The translations under genes were made by a program, and so were the position numbers. A stretch of 22,567 nucleotides of DNA from Plantago elongata (lineage: Eukaryota; Streptophyta; Magnoliopsida; Lamiales; Plantaginaceae), in contig JAYMSP010002766.1 in the NCBI GenBank assembly GCA_036897095.1, forward strand, positions 1 through 22,567, written 5' to 3'. The notes beneath the pieces are model-generated. The model made no database searches. It saw only the letters and a program-made list of their open reading frames with translations, and had not been told where the DNA came from. The stretch's first letter is position 1, and the number at the start of each line of letters is the position of its first letter. This document shows, piece after piece, positions 1 to 9,661 of this stretch.

Positions 1-600
1 TTGTCCCTTCATGCTCATTTGTGTGGACTTGAGAATTGGCAACCTAACGTTATTCTTCGTATTACTTGATATAACCACTGTACAATACCTGAACAATTAT
101 CATGACGACAATTGCAACGCTTCGAGCGCTTGAACTTTAGGAGTTTTGAGCCATATTTAAGTAGAAAGATAAATAAATAAATAAAGAACAAGAAGAAGAG
201 TATGTGAAAAAAATAGAAGAAATGTGATTTATAGTAAAAAAAAAATCTAATGTAGTTATTACATACAAATTCAAACATCTCACAAACGTATTACATATAC
301 ACCAACCATCAGCAGGTCAAGGAATGATCAACATACAGTCTAATATGCATATGAAACATATTACAAATAAATCCAGACTTAATTAAATAAAGAAAATAAG
401 AAATTATGACATGGCATGCCAACTCATCAAAGGTGTGTGTCTCCGGCGTGACAGAATCTGGCGTTGACTTTTGGAACTGTTTGTACTTAGTGTTTGAAAA
501 CAGTTCATTTTTTGAAATGATTTGTAATTCTTCATACAACAGAGGGTTATTTGAGATGAGGGCAAAGAGGAGGGGTGGGTTTTGTAAATATTCCTAAAAC
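1..600. other. Intergenic DNA, no gene recognised
   Basis: AT-rich sequence. Short open frames exist on both strands around 309-613, but they overlap one another, show no domain I recognise and have no convincing splice context. A terminal exon of a neighbouring minus-strand gene cannot be excluded, because the window starts here. Confidence 0.4.
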
Positions 601-835
601 TAAATAAGATCATTTACAAAAGTAGACTATATAATTACAAAACTAAACAATATATTGTAAAAACTAGACAATACATACTAAAAATTACATAGTTCAACAC
701 AAGTGTACACCAGAAAAATATGACATAAAAACTAGACAAATATTGATAAAAACTAGTTAGACCATATGTATTAAAAGCTAAAACACATGATATTCATATA
801 AAAAACTAAATAATATGAATTAAAAACTAGGGGTT
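601..835 (+). repeat. AT-rich degenerate tandem repeat built on TAAAAACTAG
   Basis: The decamer TAAAAACTAG occurs exactly at 658-667, 726-735, 747-756 and 821-830, with diverged forms between (AACTAAACAATAT, AACTAGACAAATATTG). The unit is roughly 20 bp but irregular. The same decamer recurs at 1344-1353, the end of a Helitron-like terminus. I see no coding content. Confidence 0.5.
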
Positions 836-1026
836 CTCTATGGATTCTCAGAATGCTACTTAGTATATATTTTTCTATATATGTGTACTAACCAGAGTTA
901 GTGATAGTGTCGAAGTCATGTCAACTTATTCTGACTAAATTTATAATCGTTATCTACCCTCTAGACGGAGAAACTCTAATATTCGATATTTCCTCTACTT
1001 CTCGATCTCCGTAACGAACTTGGGGA

Positions 1027-1107
1027 GGGGGATCTGACATATACTCTCTACGTGGGTGATACTCTCTCTGATCTTCTCCCCGGGGGGATCTGATATATAC
1101 TCTCTAC
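1027..1107 (+). repeat. 25-bp direct repeat, spacing 56 bp
   Basis: A 25-bp segment starting GGGGGATCTGA at 1027-1051 recurs at 1083-1107 with a single mismatch (C to T). The sequence between is CT-rich. It looks like an internal repeat of a mobile element or a slippage duplication. Confidence 0.6.
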
Positions 1108-1326
1108 CTCCACACATGCAGATCGTGGTGACTTTATTTGAATTGTGGTTATTTTATTTGAACTTCTATTTATAATACTCGGTCAAGATTGTGATGACTT
1201 TATTTGATTTATTATATTGAATGTTGACTGTTGATCGATTTTGCATTTGTTTCAATTTATTATTTGAACATGATTTTATTAGTATTGTACACTACGTTTT
1301 ATATTTATTTAAAAAATAAATTATAT

Positions 1327-1353
1327 CGTGATATTGTCACGGGTAAAAACTAG
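1327..1353 (+). mobile_element. Possible Helitron 3' terminus
   Basis: A small stem CGTGA/TCACG (1327-1331 with 1337-1341, loop TATTG) is followed 8 bases later by CTAG and then a T. Plant Helitrons typically end in a short GC-rich hairpin, then about 8-12 bases, then CTRR next to a host T. The right arm reads TCACGGGTA while the left arm is eroded, as in an old copy. No matching 5' TC end is certain; TCTCTATGG near 836 is a weak candidate but is preceded by T, not A. With only one terminus visible this is a tentative call. Confidence 0.35.
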
Positions 1354-1970
1354 TATACATAAAATGAAGGGATTGTTGATGTTCCGAATCATTATCTACC
1401 ATTTGAATTAGTTTCGCTAATATAAAAGAATAAACTAAGTTTATTATAAATATATATTGTGTTTAAGACATCATGTTAGTGATCTAGTTTTCTCATCAAA
1501 ATTTGATTACACAAATAGACGCTCACTTTGACTTGGACGGAGATGTCATTTGGGACGAACTTTTGCTCCCCATTGTACCTTTTTACGAGTGATAATGTTT
1601 AAGAACTGATCATCTTTCCGATCAAAAAGAAAAAAATAGACGGGATTATAATATTAATCTCAAAACTATTCGGTGATCTACATAATCTACATAAACTAGA
1701 AATCATTTTATCACCTGAATGTTTTGTTAGTAATCTATTATCTAATTAAGCACCAACAAAAATTCCTTCAAGCTTGTCAGGTTTAATTTCTCACACTTTA
1801 AACAATTCCATATACTAATATTTTATGCCACTCCATCTCAGGATGTAAATTGTAATAGCAACGCAAAAGGCAAGAACATCAATAGTATTAGATTCTAAGC
1901 TTTTACAGTATTTCTTCTTTATTTTTTTCATTTTTTTTTGGTATTACATATTCCTTCCTTGGTGCTTTCA
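1354..1970. other. Intergenic DNA upstream of the Sec14-like gene
   Basis: AT-rich sequence with no reading frame or repeat that I can support. Its 3' part presumably holds the promoter of the Sec14-like gene, since T-rich tracts at about 1910-1940 precede the putative first exon. I cannot assign a TATA box with confidence. Confidence 0.4.
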
Positions 1971-2248
1971 ATGCTTATTTCCATTTCTGAGGTCTCTTCT
2001 GCATTGCTCTCATTCCTCAGCTACAACTTTAACATGTAAGTCTTTACCATTTGTCAATTGTCATGCCTTTGTTTGAATTTGTTTTACTTCCCAATATAGT
2101 TGGAAAACTATATGTTCTGTTGTGTACCAGTGTTCAATTTCTTAAGTTGTTGAAATTCCTCATAGATTTTCTAGAGCTAACATGTCATAAAATTCTTCTA
2201 ATGTGATTAGTTAAGTAGTTAACACATCATTTGCCAATTATAGTAGGT
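1971..2248 (+). promoter_or_regulatory. Probable 5' leader with an intron, Sec14-like gene
   Basis: A good donor (CAT|GTAAGT, GT at 2037-2038) and an acceptor-like TAG just before the start codon (around 2242-2246) suggest a leader intron of about 205 bp. The putative first exon contains an ATG at 1971, but joining it across this intron gives a frame that soon hits a stop, so it is a short upstream frame rather than the protein start. The ATG at 2249 is taken as the start. Confidence 0.4.
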
Positions 2249-4575
2249 ATGCAGAAACCGAAGGAACCACTGAAAGATATATCAATTTCTGCTAGTACTA
2301 GTGCAATCAGGCAGGGGCCAGTACCAGGAACTGACGAATTTCTACATGGAACGACGAAGACAAAATTGGTACATCCTCCTATAGAAACTTACTGGCACTT
2401 GCTGCCACTGAGGCAGCGAACAAGACCTCGACTAAGTGCGATGTCACTGCTAGCATCCAAATACAAGTTTCGGAGATCTTTCAAGGAACTAATGATGAGT
2501 AGAGGCATAAGACTGGTCCTTGAAGGACCTCATAATCCTAACGACGAGAAGATTGTTGATTCGTTACGTGAACTGCTTGCTGTTGAGGGTCAAGAACCGG
2601 CAAAGAACTTTGATTATCATACACTTTTGAGGTGTAATTCTCTGTCACTTATTGAATTATCATTTTGTGAGACAGACCTGAATGTGATGGTATACTGTGA
2701 TTAATTGCAGATTCCTAAGAATGAGGGACTTTGATCTGGCAAAAGCTAAAGTGATGTTTCTGCACTACCTTAAGTGGCGAGAGGAGTTTGGTGTTGACAA
2801 AATCACAAAGGTAATTCGGTTTTCTGGGAGAATCTGTATCTGTTGAAGTTAGGTAGAAGCTGTACGTAGCTGATGTGATTGATTATATTGGCAGGAGTTT
2901 AAGTTTGAAGAGTTTCAAGAGGTTAAAAATTGTTATCCTCATGGATTTCATGGAGTTGATAGATATGGGAGGCCTGTTTACATTGAAAGAATCGGAATGG
3001 TTGATCTTGACAGGTTTCTTCAAGTAACCACGATCGATAGATTTGTCAAGTATCATGTTTCTGAACAGGAGAAGACGCTTAACTGGAGATTTCCAGCCTG
3101 TTCGATTGCTGCAAAAACACACATAGCTTCCACTTTAAGCATTCTGGATGTTAAGGATGTGGTAAGAATTAGTTTTTATACCCTACAAAATAAGCAAGCT
3201 CTCAATTCATGTTGGGGCATCATTTTCTCACAGGGAATGTCACAGTTCTCAAAGCCTGCAAGGTATCTTTTTATGGAACTTCAGAAGATCGATAGCAGCT
3301 ACTATCCAGAGGTATGCTAAGACTACATGCAATTTTCAAGTTAAGGTAATCAAGAAATTCTACATAGTGCTATGATGCTATGAAAGCTGATGTTATATGT
3401 ACTTAGAATTGCACTTCTGATATGAAGCTAGTATACTATTACAAATATGAGACACGTGCAAGGTTATGTTCTGAGGAATTCTTGAATCACGGCTATTGAT
3501 GTGATACTGTCTACATTTGAATTTGTGCATGTGCAATGTTCGCAGACGCTTCATCAGCTTTTTATTATAAACGCTGGATCCAAATTTAAGTTGCTGTGGA
3601 GAGCTGTTGCGGCTTTTCTTGATGCAAGAACTCTAGCGAAGATCAAAGTAATGGTTTTCTGCATGCAGTTCATTTATTTCGTAATGTCTGTTTTTGTCAA
3701 TTGTCATTTCGTAATCACCACAGGTTTCTTAAGAACAATTTAAATATTACACTTACACAGCATATAATGTATGCAGGTGCTGGGAACTAACTACAAAAGT
3801 AGCTTACTTGAAGCCATTGATCCAAGGTAACTCTGTTTTCTGCTTCAGACAATCAAGATTTGTTGCCTATAAACGTTGCGGTTTTTTTAACACTGTCTTT
3901 CATACTGTTGCAGTAACCTTCCTAGTTTCTTTGGTGGAAACTGCACGTGTTCTGGGTCAGGTGGGTGTCTATTCAGTAACAAAGGGCCGTGGAGTGATCC
4001 TGAAGTCACAGAAATACTTCAGGTTCTTGAGCACCTTTCGTCTTAGCCTGCATATTGAAATTAAATTTTCAAACTTCCATCTTCAAGAAATTAGCATTTG
4101 TCCATTTATTTCTAGGGAATGCTTTCTGCTGATGAGGACAAAGATAGCCTTGCAGACCGTTCGAATGAACATTACAAAGATGCCTACGATGTAACTTCGT
4201 CGACCCATGGATTATCCAGGCAAGACTCTGGAGGCAAATACGTGAATGACTCTTTGATACCGAAGATTAAAGCATTGCAACCTATGCTAGAAAATGCAAA
4301 AACAGTGAGTTTTATTTTCTTATGCAATTCAAATTTTCATCTGGTAATTTAATCGATCTAAGGAGTCTCCGTATTTCATTAGAAAATCGGAATGCTGGAA
4401 GCTGAACTTAAAGATACCAAATTGGTGAGTTGCCAGAGATCAGCAAGAAACATATTCTCAGCTCTACTTGAGGAAAATGTTGCTGAGAACTAATTTTTGT
4501 GCTTTTGTATTGCTCACTTTCCAGGTATTGCAAGGATTAGCAGAGTGCATATCAGAAATCAAGAAAGAACATTAA
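2249..4575 (+). CDS. Sec14-like (CRAL-TRIO) phosphatidylinositol transfer protein, SFH type
   Basis: Ten exons join in frame: 2249-2631, 2711-2810, 2895-3161, 3234-3311, 3546-3647, 3777-3826, 3914-4022, 4116-4304, 4383-4424 and 4525-4575 (TAA), giving 456 residues. The CRAL-TRIO N-terminal helix region lies at about residues 100-160 ([24 protein letters not shown]). The lipid-binding CRAL-TRIO fold spans about 165-345 ([51 protein letters not shown]). The diagnostic plant SFH end block [12 protein letters not shown] then NKGPW is at about 334-353. Known members exchange phosphatidylinositol and phosphatidylcholine and promote phosphoinositide synthesis at cytosolic membrane faces. Residues 364-456 form a short polar tail ending in a likely coiled coil ([26 protein letters not shown]). 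The C-terminal nodulin domain of long SFH proteins is absent, so this is a short member or an isoform. Start choice: ATG 2249; the frame opens a little upstream only through non-ATG codons. Family certain, subfamily probable. Confidence 0.9.
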
Positions 4576-4761
4576 TTAACTTGACATCATATGAACTGTG
4601 TAGTTGTTGGATTAATCATTTCTTCATTAGTTTCAATTTTCTAGTGTGTACAAATGTACAATTTATAAAGAGAGGATTAGCTACAAATATTAACTTTCGC
4701 GATTATCTACATTATACTCTGCTATAAGACAAACATGACCCATCAGACTCTGAATTTCCAG

Positions 4762-4887
4762 GGTGTTCAACATGCCGATCTGTTTCTGAGGCAAACTCCG
4801 AGATATTCAGAGCAAACTGATCAGGCCTTTTCTGCAGCAGCTGGTCACTTGTGCAGAGGTTTACTGGGTTCTGTTCCAACTTGTTAA
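4762..4887 (+). other. Candidate alternative last exon of the Sec14-like gene
   Basis: A pyrimidine-rich acceptor (TTTCCAG, AG at 4760-4761) is followed by an open frame of 41 codons ending TAA at 4885-4887. The frame starts in phase 0, the same phase as the donors at 4304 and 4424, so it could replace the 4525-4575 exon without a frameshift. The encoded tail starts GVQHADLFLRQTPRYSEQ. I recognise no domain in it. It may equally be 3' UTR or downstream DNA. Confidence 0.3.
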
Positions 4888-4975
4888 AACCCGGAGCAGC
4901 GTGCAATTCGTCTAAACAATCCCACACTAGAGCATCACAAACCGAGACACAAAAACACATAATCTGAAAGTATGA

Positions 4976-5125
4976 GGGGCTGATTGGCCAAGCATTTAAA
5001 TGACCCCATTTGACTCGATGAACAGTGATTTGGCCTAAAATACACTTCAAATACCCCATTTCAATTTCATTTCAAACACAATTTCACCAAAATCCCATTC
5101 AAATGGCCATTTGGCACATCAGCCT
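4976..5125 (+). mobile_element. Tourist/Harbinger-type MITE, copy 1
   Basis: This 150-bp element begins GGGGCTGATTGG and ends ATCAGCCT, so the ends are inverted repeats, and the inner arms (ATTTAAATG, ATTTGAATG) continue the symmetry. It is flanked by TGA at 4973-4975 and 5126-5128, a 3-bp target-site duplication typical of PIF/Harbinger MITEs. The body is shared with the elements at 12195-12337 (same orientation) and 19005-19153 (inverted). It has no coding capacity. Confidence 0.8.
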
Positions 5126-5128
5126 TGA

Positions 5129-6230
5129 ATGTCTTAGTGACAATCATTTATAAGGATGATATGCATTATGACCACATTAAGTTTATTATTATTTATAATA
5201 TAGTTATCGGCGTTGCATTATTGAATTAATTATTTGGTTGTTTGAATAATTCAATAATATGTTTCTTTAGATTATACATTATCACCAAATGTGTGAGAAC
5301 TTGAATGACATAATGTAAGTACTAAAAAGCCCCAATCGAGTGTCATTAAAATTTGGGATATTAATGACACGTTAGAGATTGACATGTGATCTGCATCATA
5401 TTCTTGGAGAATGTAGTAGCTCTTACGACTACGAATTAACTGGTTATTCATTATGGATGTATGGACAACTTAAAGGGTGTTGTAGACCCGCTGAGAAACC
5501 ATTTGGTTAATTCTATTATATGTCCATGGAAGTATTGGTGTGTAAGGTGATATATTATTCCTCTGACTTGAGGTCAATACTGGTCTACGTGTGTGAAGTG
5601 GTGTACTTTGACCATGATCACAGCTTGCACTTCAAATGGGGTAGATGCGACATGCATTGGGTGACACGGAGCTCATGGAAGTAGTAATTGAGCCAAGATA
5701 GGATTCATTCCTCGCAATATACATTGGAAAGAATACTTTACATCTCATAGTTCATTACGATGTATTCAAAATGGTGTTCGAATATGATTGAGGATCAACT
5801 AACAAGATTGAGAAAGAAATGAATAAATTATTGGAACAAACATGAAATCAAGTTCTAGACTTATTTGGGTATTCATGAATAAAATGACCGTACAATCATT
5901 AGAGCCTTACATTACATGTGGTTTGTATTTCCTCACAAACGTCCTTATATATTAATATTGTCCGGTAATTGTCTAGGAGTTTCACCGTGAACTTAATTGG
6001 ATCAGTGTTTAATATATAAGGCCCTATAGGTCAACTATATGGATAATACTTTACCAATTGGGATGTTGATTAGAATATTATTTATCGTAAATGATATTAG
6101 AATAATTTTAATTGGTTCAAATTAGACTTGAACAATTAAAAGAATAAGTATAGTAAAAGGGAAAATTTTCCTAATATATAGGAAAATCTGGATTTATAAT
6201 AATGAAAAAACACTCTAAATCGGTCAACAA
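5129..6230. other. Intergenic DNA, possibly retroelement-derived U3-like sequence
   Basis: About 1.1 kb of AT-rich, non-coding sequence runs directly into a TATA box and a transcribed-leader-like stretch. Its arrangement (long non-coding region, TATA, CT-rich leader) resembles the U3-R part of a plant LTR element. There is no second copy in the window, no verified TG..CA borders and no gag or pol, so the assignment is only an inference. Confidence 0.3.
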
Positions 6231-6234
6231 CTTT

Positions 6235-6244
6235 TATATAAATA
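6235..6244 (+). promoter_or_regulatory. TATA box of an unassigned transcription unit
   Basis: TATATAAATA is followed about 50-70 bases later by a CT-rich leader containing AAAACCCTAG, a motif common near plant transcription starts. No protein-coding gene follows in frame, which fits a transposon or decayed promoter rather than a working host gene. Confidence 0.4.
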
Positions 6245-6331
6245 CCCCAAAAACCAACCAACATTCTCCCACAAAACCCACAATATTCAACTATCTCTCT
6301 CTCTCTCGAAAACCCTAGTGAGAGAAACACA

Positions 6332-6404
6332 CTCTCTCTCTCTCTCTCTCTCCCCCCCCCCCCCCCCTCCCAGCCCATCCCAAACGCCCCCCCCCCCCCC
6401 CCCC
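6332..6404 (+). repeat. CT microsatellite and two long C homopolymers
   Basis: A (CT)n run ends at about 6351 and flows into 16 consecutive C (6352-6367). A second run of 18 C lies at 6387-6404. On the minus strand these are G runs able to form G-quadruplexes; on the plus strand they could form an i-motif. Run lengths in the assembly may be inaccurate. Confidence 0.85.
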
Positions 6405-6872
6405 ATCCTCCGACGACATTCACAACGCCGCCGCCTCCTCCGGTGATATTTGGGAGAATCATCTCCGTCGAATTTCAACGACTTCGCCGAATTTTTGTGA
6501 TTTCATCGGATTTATTCAAATCCATAAAAAAATTAAGTGATCGATCAATAATTTCATGATTTTTTGTTGTTTTTTCATTTGTTATATCGATTCATGTTGT
6601 GTTCTTTAAGTTAGAATCTCAATCGAAAGTGAATATTGACCTTTCGTTTTTTATTTTTCGATGATTTTACGATATGGTTTTCCAGATCCGAAACTGTAGA
6701 TGCTTAGAAATCTAAAATCAAGGATTAGTATGAATTACGTGGCACCAGCGACCTGCAAGGCAACAAGAGAGCACGCTGAAGCGTGAGATCCAATTGGGAC
6801 ACCGGTGTAGTGCCGACCGTATGGACTCCGATGCTCAAGCCAATAAGTATGGAAGATGCAAAGTAAAAGAAA

Positions 6873-6914
<42 letters not shown>

Positions 6915-7800
6915 ACTTATCTTTTGCTAATTTGAGGGGCTTTCGGAGTGGTGGGCACCTGGAGAATGATTGTGAATTGATAGGTGGAAGGACCTTCAAG
7001 TTGTGAGTTGGAATTCATGTGAGGCTCTGGAGAAGCTCCTCAAGCCTATGTGCGAAAGTCTACTGGAAGCTATGGAGGCGCTAGAGATGCTTACGTGAGT
7101 GGTTTTGATTCAAGAAGAGAGGAAAATATGATTGCGTAAGCGATAGTAGGTTAAGAGTGTGAAGAATACGATGTCCCTTAGGGTTTCTTGTGTTGGAATT
7201 GTCCATTAATTCGGTTGCTTGTTCGATTGTGCGGTGGAGAGAGGGTGACAGGAGGAGGACGAGTTGAATTTGTGAGTTGGGTGAGAAGCCGTTACTTATG
7301 GGCAAAGTTCTAGGCTGAATTCCGGTCGGCTCCGGCCGAGAGAGGCGGAGAGGGCTGAGTATTCTGGCACTGAGGAGTGGTAGCCAAAGTCGAGATTTGC
7401 GGTGAGGCAGTGGTGCGACTGGAGAAGAGGTAAGGAGCCATTTTTCCTTTTTCTTTTCATTTTTGGATTTTGGGTCCTCTTTTAATTTCTTTTCCCTATC
7501 TCCGGTGAGCAGTGAAGTACAGAGGCGAGCGGTTGATTTCCCCTTGTCGTTCATAGTTTTCTAGCCGAAGGTCGATTGTGGTATGGGAGTAAAGGTGAGA
7601 AATGAGTTTCTCCCTTTTGAAATTCTACTTCAGTTTCATGCTTGTGTCCTCTAATTCAATCTTTGTCTTTTGCCGGTGTGTCAATGGAGTAGAAAGGCGA
7701 GATTGGCTGGGTCTGGAAGTTGCAAAGTTGTTCGCACTTGCTTCTTGGGACGACAAATTCTGGTGAATCTTCGAATTTCACCATATTTCTTGTTTTTTGT
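6405..7800. other. Non-coding accessory DNA with a GA microsatellite
   Basis: No gene is supported. A 32-bp (AG)n run lies at 6879-6910. The stretch around 6740-6840 (GACCTGCAAGGC, GACACCGGTGTAGTGCCG, ACTCCGATGCTCAAG) resembles, from memory only, a motif widespread in non-coding parts of dicot retroelements. From 7180 to 7450 the sequence is GC-richer with an AGGGTTT motif. A 157-codon minus-strand frame at 7081-7554 is low in complexity and matches no family I know. Confidence 0.35.
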
Positions 7801-8625
7801 TTTTTTAGGTCCCCACAGATATAATGGTAGTTGTGGAAACTTAACCCAAATTTGTGCAGCTTTAAGTTTGTCCTCCTTTAATTCCAAATCCCTAGTCCAA
7901 GGTCGAATTATCATAGGGCGTCCATAGATGTAATAAGGGCCTCCCTTGTCAATTGATTCACGGTCTTCTGCATCGTGGAATCAGATAATGAAGAACCCCT
8001 CCTCATCATAAAAAGTTTCACAACGTTCATCGAAAGGGAATTATATGCAACATAATGAGCGAGTTCATCCAGAACTCCAGCTTCGATTTAATGTCCTCAT
8101 CCTCAATCTCCACTACATTCTCACCCTCAACCATAGGCGAAGGACATAAAGGAATATTCAACCCTCGAACGGGAAATCGATTCCCGTGAATAATATTCAC
8201 CCATGGAGTCGGTTTCAAAGGTCCAGTAGCAGGTTGTTCATGCTGCATATTTTCCAATTGATGTTTAATATGTTCCTGTCGGTTATCAGGGCTATGCAAT
8301 TTATCCAATCTTCCTTCCCCCCTACGATCTGTTATGCAGGATCCTCATCAGTCACCAAACTTGTCGTATTGTTGTCCAAGCCGCCTGAATCAGATGCGTC
8401 AATAGGAGTCAAATTTGATGGATTTGATGAATCCGATGCCTGAGATCTTGAGCATGAAGGATAATTCGAATTTCTCCTGGTCGTCAAATTGTCTGCCGGT
8501 GTAGAATCTTCTTCCCAGCGATCGGAGGAGGTGAGGATGGAGCGGGGGCGCCTGAGTTTTTTATGGCCGCCCAACCGCCGTCTAAGCGCCGAGTCATTCA
8601 ACGTTGATTGCCACTGCTGAGGCAT
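7801..8625 (-). pseudogene. Broken DUF4283 (LINE ORF1 / gag-like) protein gene
   Basis: Read on the minus strand from 8625 (start MPQQWQST), the pieces spell a plant retroelement protein of the DUF4283 type: a Ser/Asn-rich N-terminus, then WVNIIHGNRFPVRGLN, a linker, then YDEEGFFII, HDAEDRESIDKGGPYYIYG, RPMIIRPWTRDLEL and IWVKFPQLPLYLW. Those blocks, in that order, are the DUF4283 signature. Such proteins are encoded by plant non-LTR elements and their domesticated relatives and probably bind RNA. The frame is broken between about 8308 and 8332 and again near 8027, and has an in-frame TGA at 7981-7983 where the family usually has another residue. Similarity ends at about 7801 after LYLWG, in an A-rich stretch of the minus strand, and no zinc knuckle or reverse transcriptase follows. 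It is a dead, truncated copy. Confidence 0.75.
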
Positions 8626-9661
8626 GCTAGGGTTATGAGTCCGATGTTTTCTCCTCTTTTAGAGGGAGAAATTATTTTCAACTTCACAAGGTTATCAGGG
8701 CATGAGAGTAGCTTTACAATATATAAAAGTCGACGTAAGGGATACAATTTTGCGAATCTGACATACATGTGACTATGAAATAGCTAAAACAGGTCAAAAC
8801 TACACTTGCAATGCAAATTTATATAAGATGTCAAGCCGAGGACCAGGAATAAAGCATACTTTCTCCGTAAGAGTGAGTTTGAGATGAAATAGTACATGTG
8901 AGTCCAATAATATGTGATTAAAAATGAAATGTATTGTGAATGTTGTTTTGATAAATGAAAAATTATTTTACTTTGATGGGACGTTAAAAATGAAAAAATA
9001 TTCCAATTTTAGAGATGGATCAAATATATTACAAATTGGGAGATCCGCCCCACATGATGTCTACTTCATTTGTCATACTTAATGCATATACATCTTTCTC
9101 CTATAAAAAATTTCTTGAAAGAATAATATAAACTCAAACGTTATTGGCTATATGTTGATAGAATAGTAGACATTGTATTTGATAATTTAAGTATGTATGA
9201 GATCAAAATTGTATTTTTATTCTGAAATAATTAAAAAAAATTGCACCATTATACTATTAAACTTTATATTATCATTAGTACCATGCATATTTAACTTAGA
9301 TTCGTGGATCAAATGATTAATATAGCATCTTATAACCCCTTCCCCTTGCTAACATGCCCAAATAGTTTTAACTAATTTTTCTGTATTACTATTAATTTGG
9401 TAAGAATAGACAGACAATGACAATAATTACCATGTGTACAATGACAAGTTGACAATGTTAATGTTGCATCATGTACTCCATGTAATTCAAATCTAAAAAT
9501 AACTCTCACATTTCCCTCCTTATTGCCTCACCATTTAGAAATTCTTGGATCACCCCAAATTTCTGAGAACATATAGGTACACAAAATAACTCACTCGCAC
9601 AAACAAACCATTTTCTTTTCTTCTCCACTTCACTTCCACTTCTGAGTACATAGAAAACAAA
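8626..9661. other. Intergenic DNA upstream of VAP27, with a possible Stowaway remnant
   Basis: AT-rich sequence without a gene. At about 8857-9015 it starts TACTTTCTCCG and includes GATGGGACG, faintly recalling decayed Stowaway MITEs (TACTCCCTCCGTCCC type ends), but the termini are too eroded to assign. The last 120 bases before 9662 are CT/AC-rich (TTTTCTTTTCTTCTCC) and are the likely 5' UTR of the VAP27 gene. Confidence 0.35.

Noticed and set aside
821-1353. Mutator-type element with a 9-bp duplication AAAAACTAG
   Set aside because: The bracketing repeat is one of several local copies of the same decamer, and the inner ends show no terminal inverted repeat.
2231-2248. Earlier protein start for the Sec14-like gene
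   Set aside because: The frame opens here only with TTG; the first real ATG is at 2249, just after a plausible splice acceptor.
4712-5059. 115-codon minus-strand frame
   Set aside because: It runs through the MITE and lies antisense to the candidate alternative exon; no domain is recognisable.
6136-6478. Minus-strand Gly/Arg-rich frames of 63-108 codons
   Set aside because: They are translations of the CT and poly-C runs; composition alone keeps them open.
7081-7554. 157-codon minus-strand open frame
   Set aside because: Low-complexity Lys, Leu, Pro and Ser content, no recognisable domain, and no codon pattern or splice context suggesting a gene.
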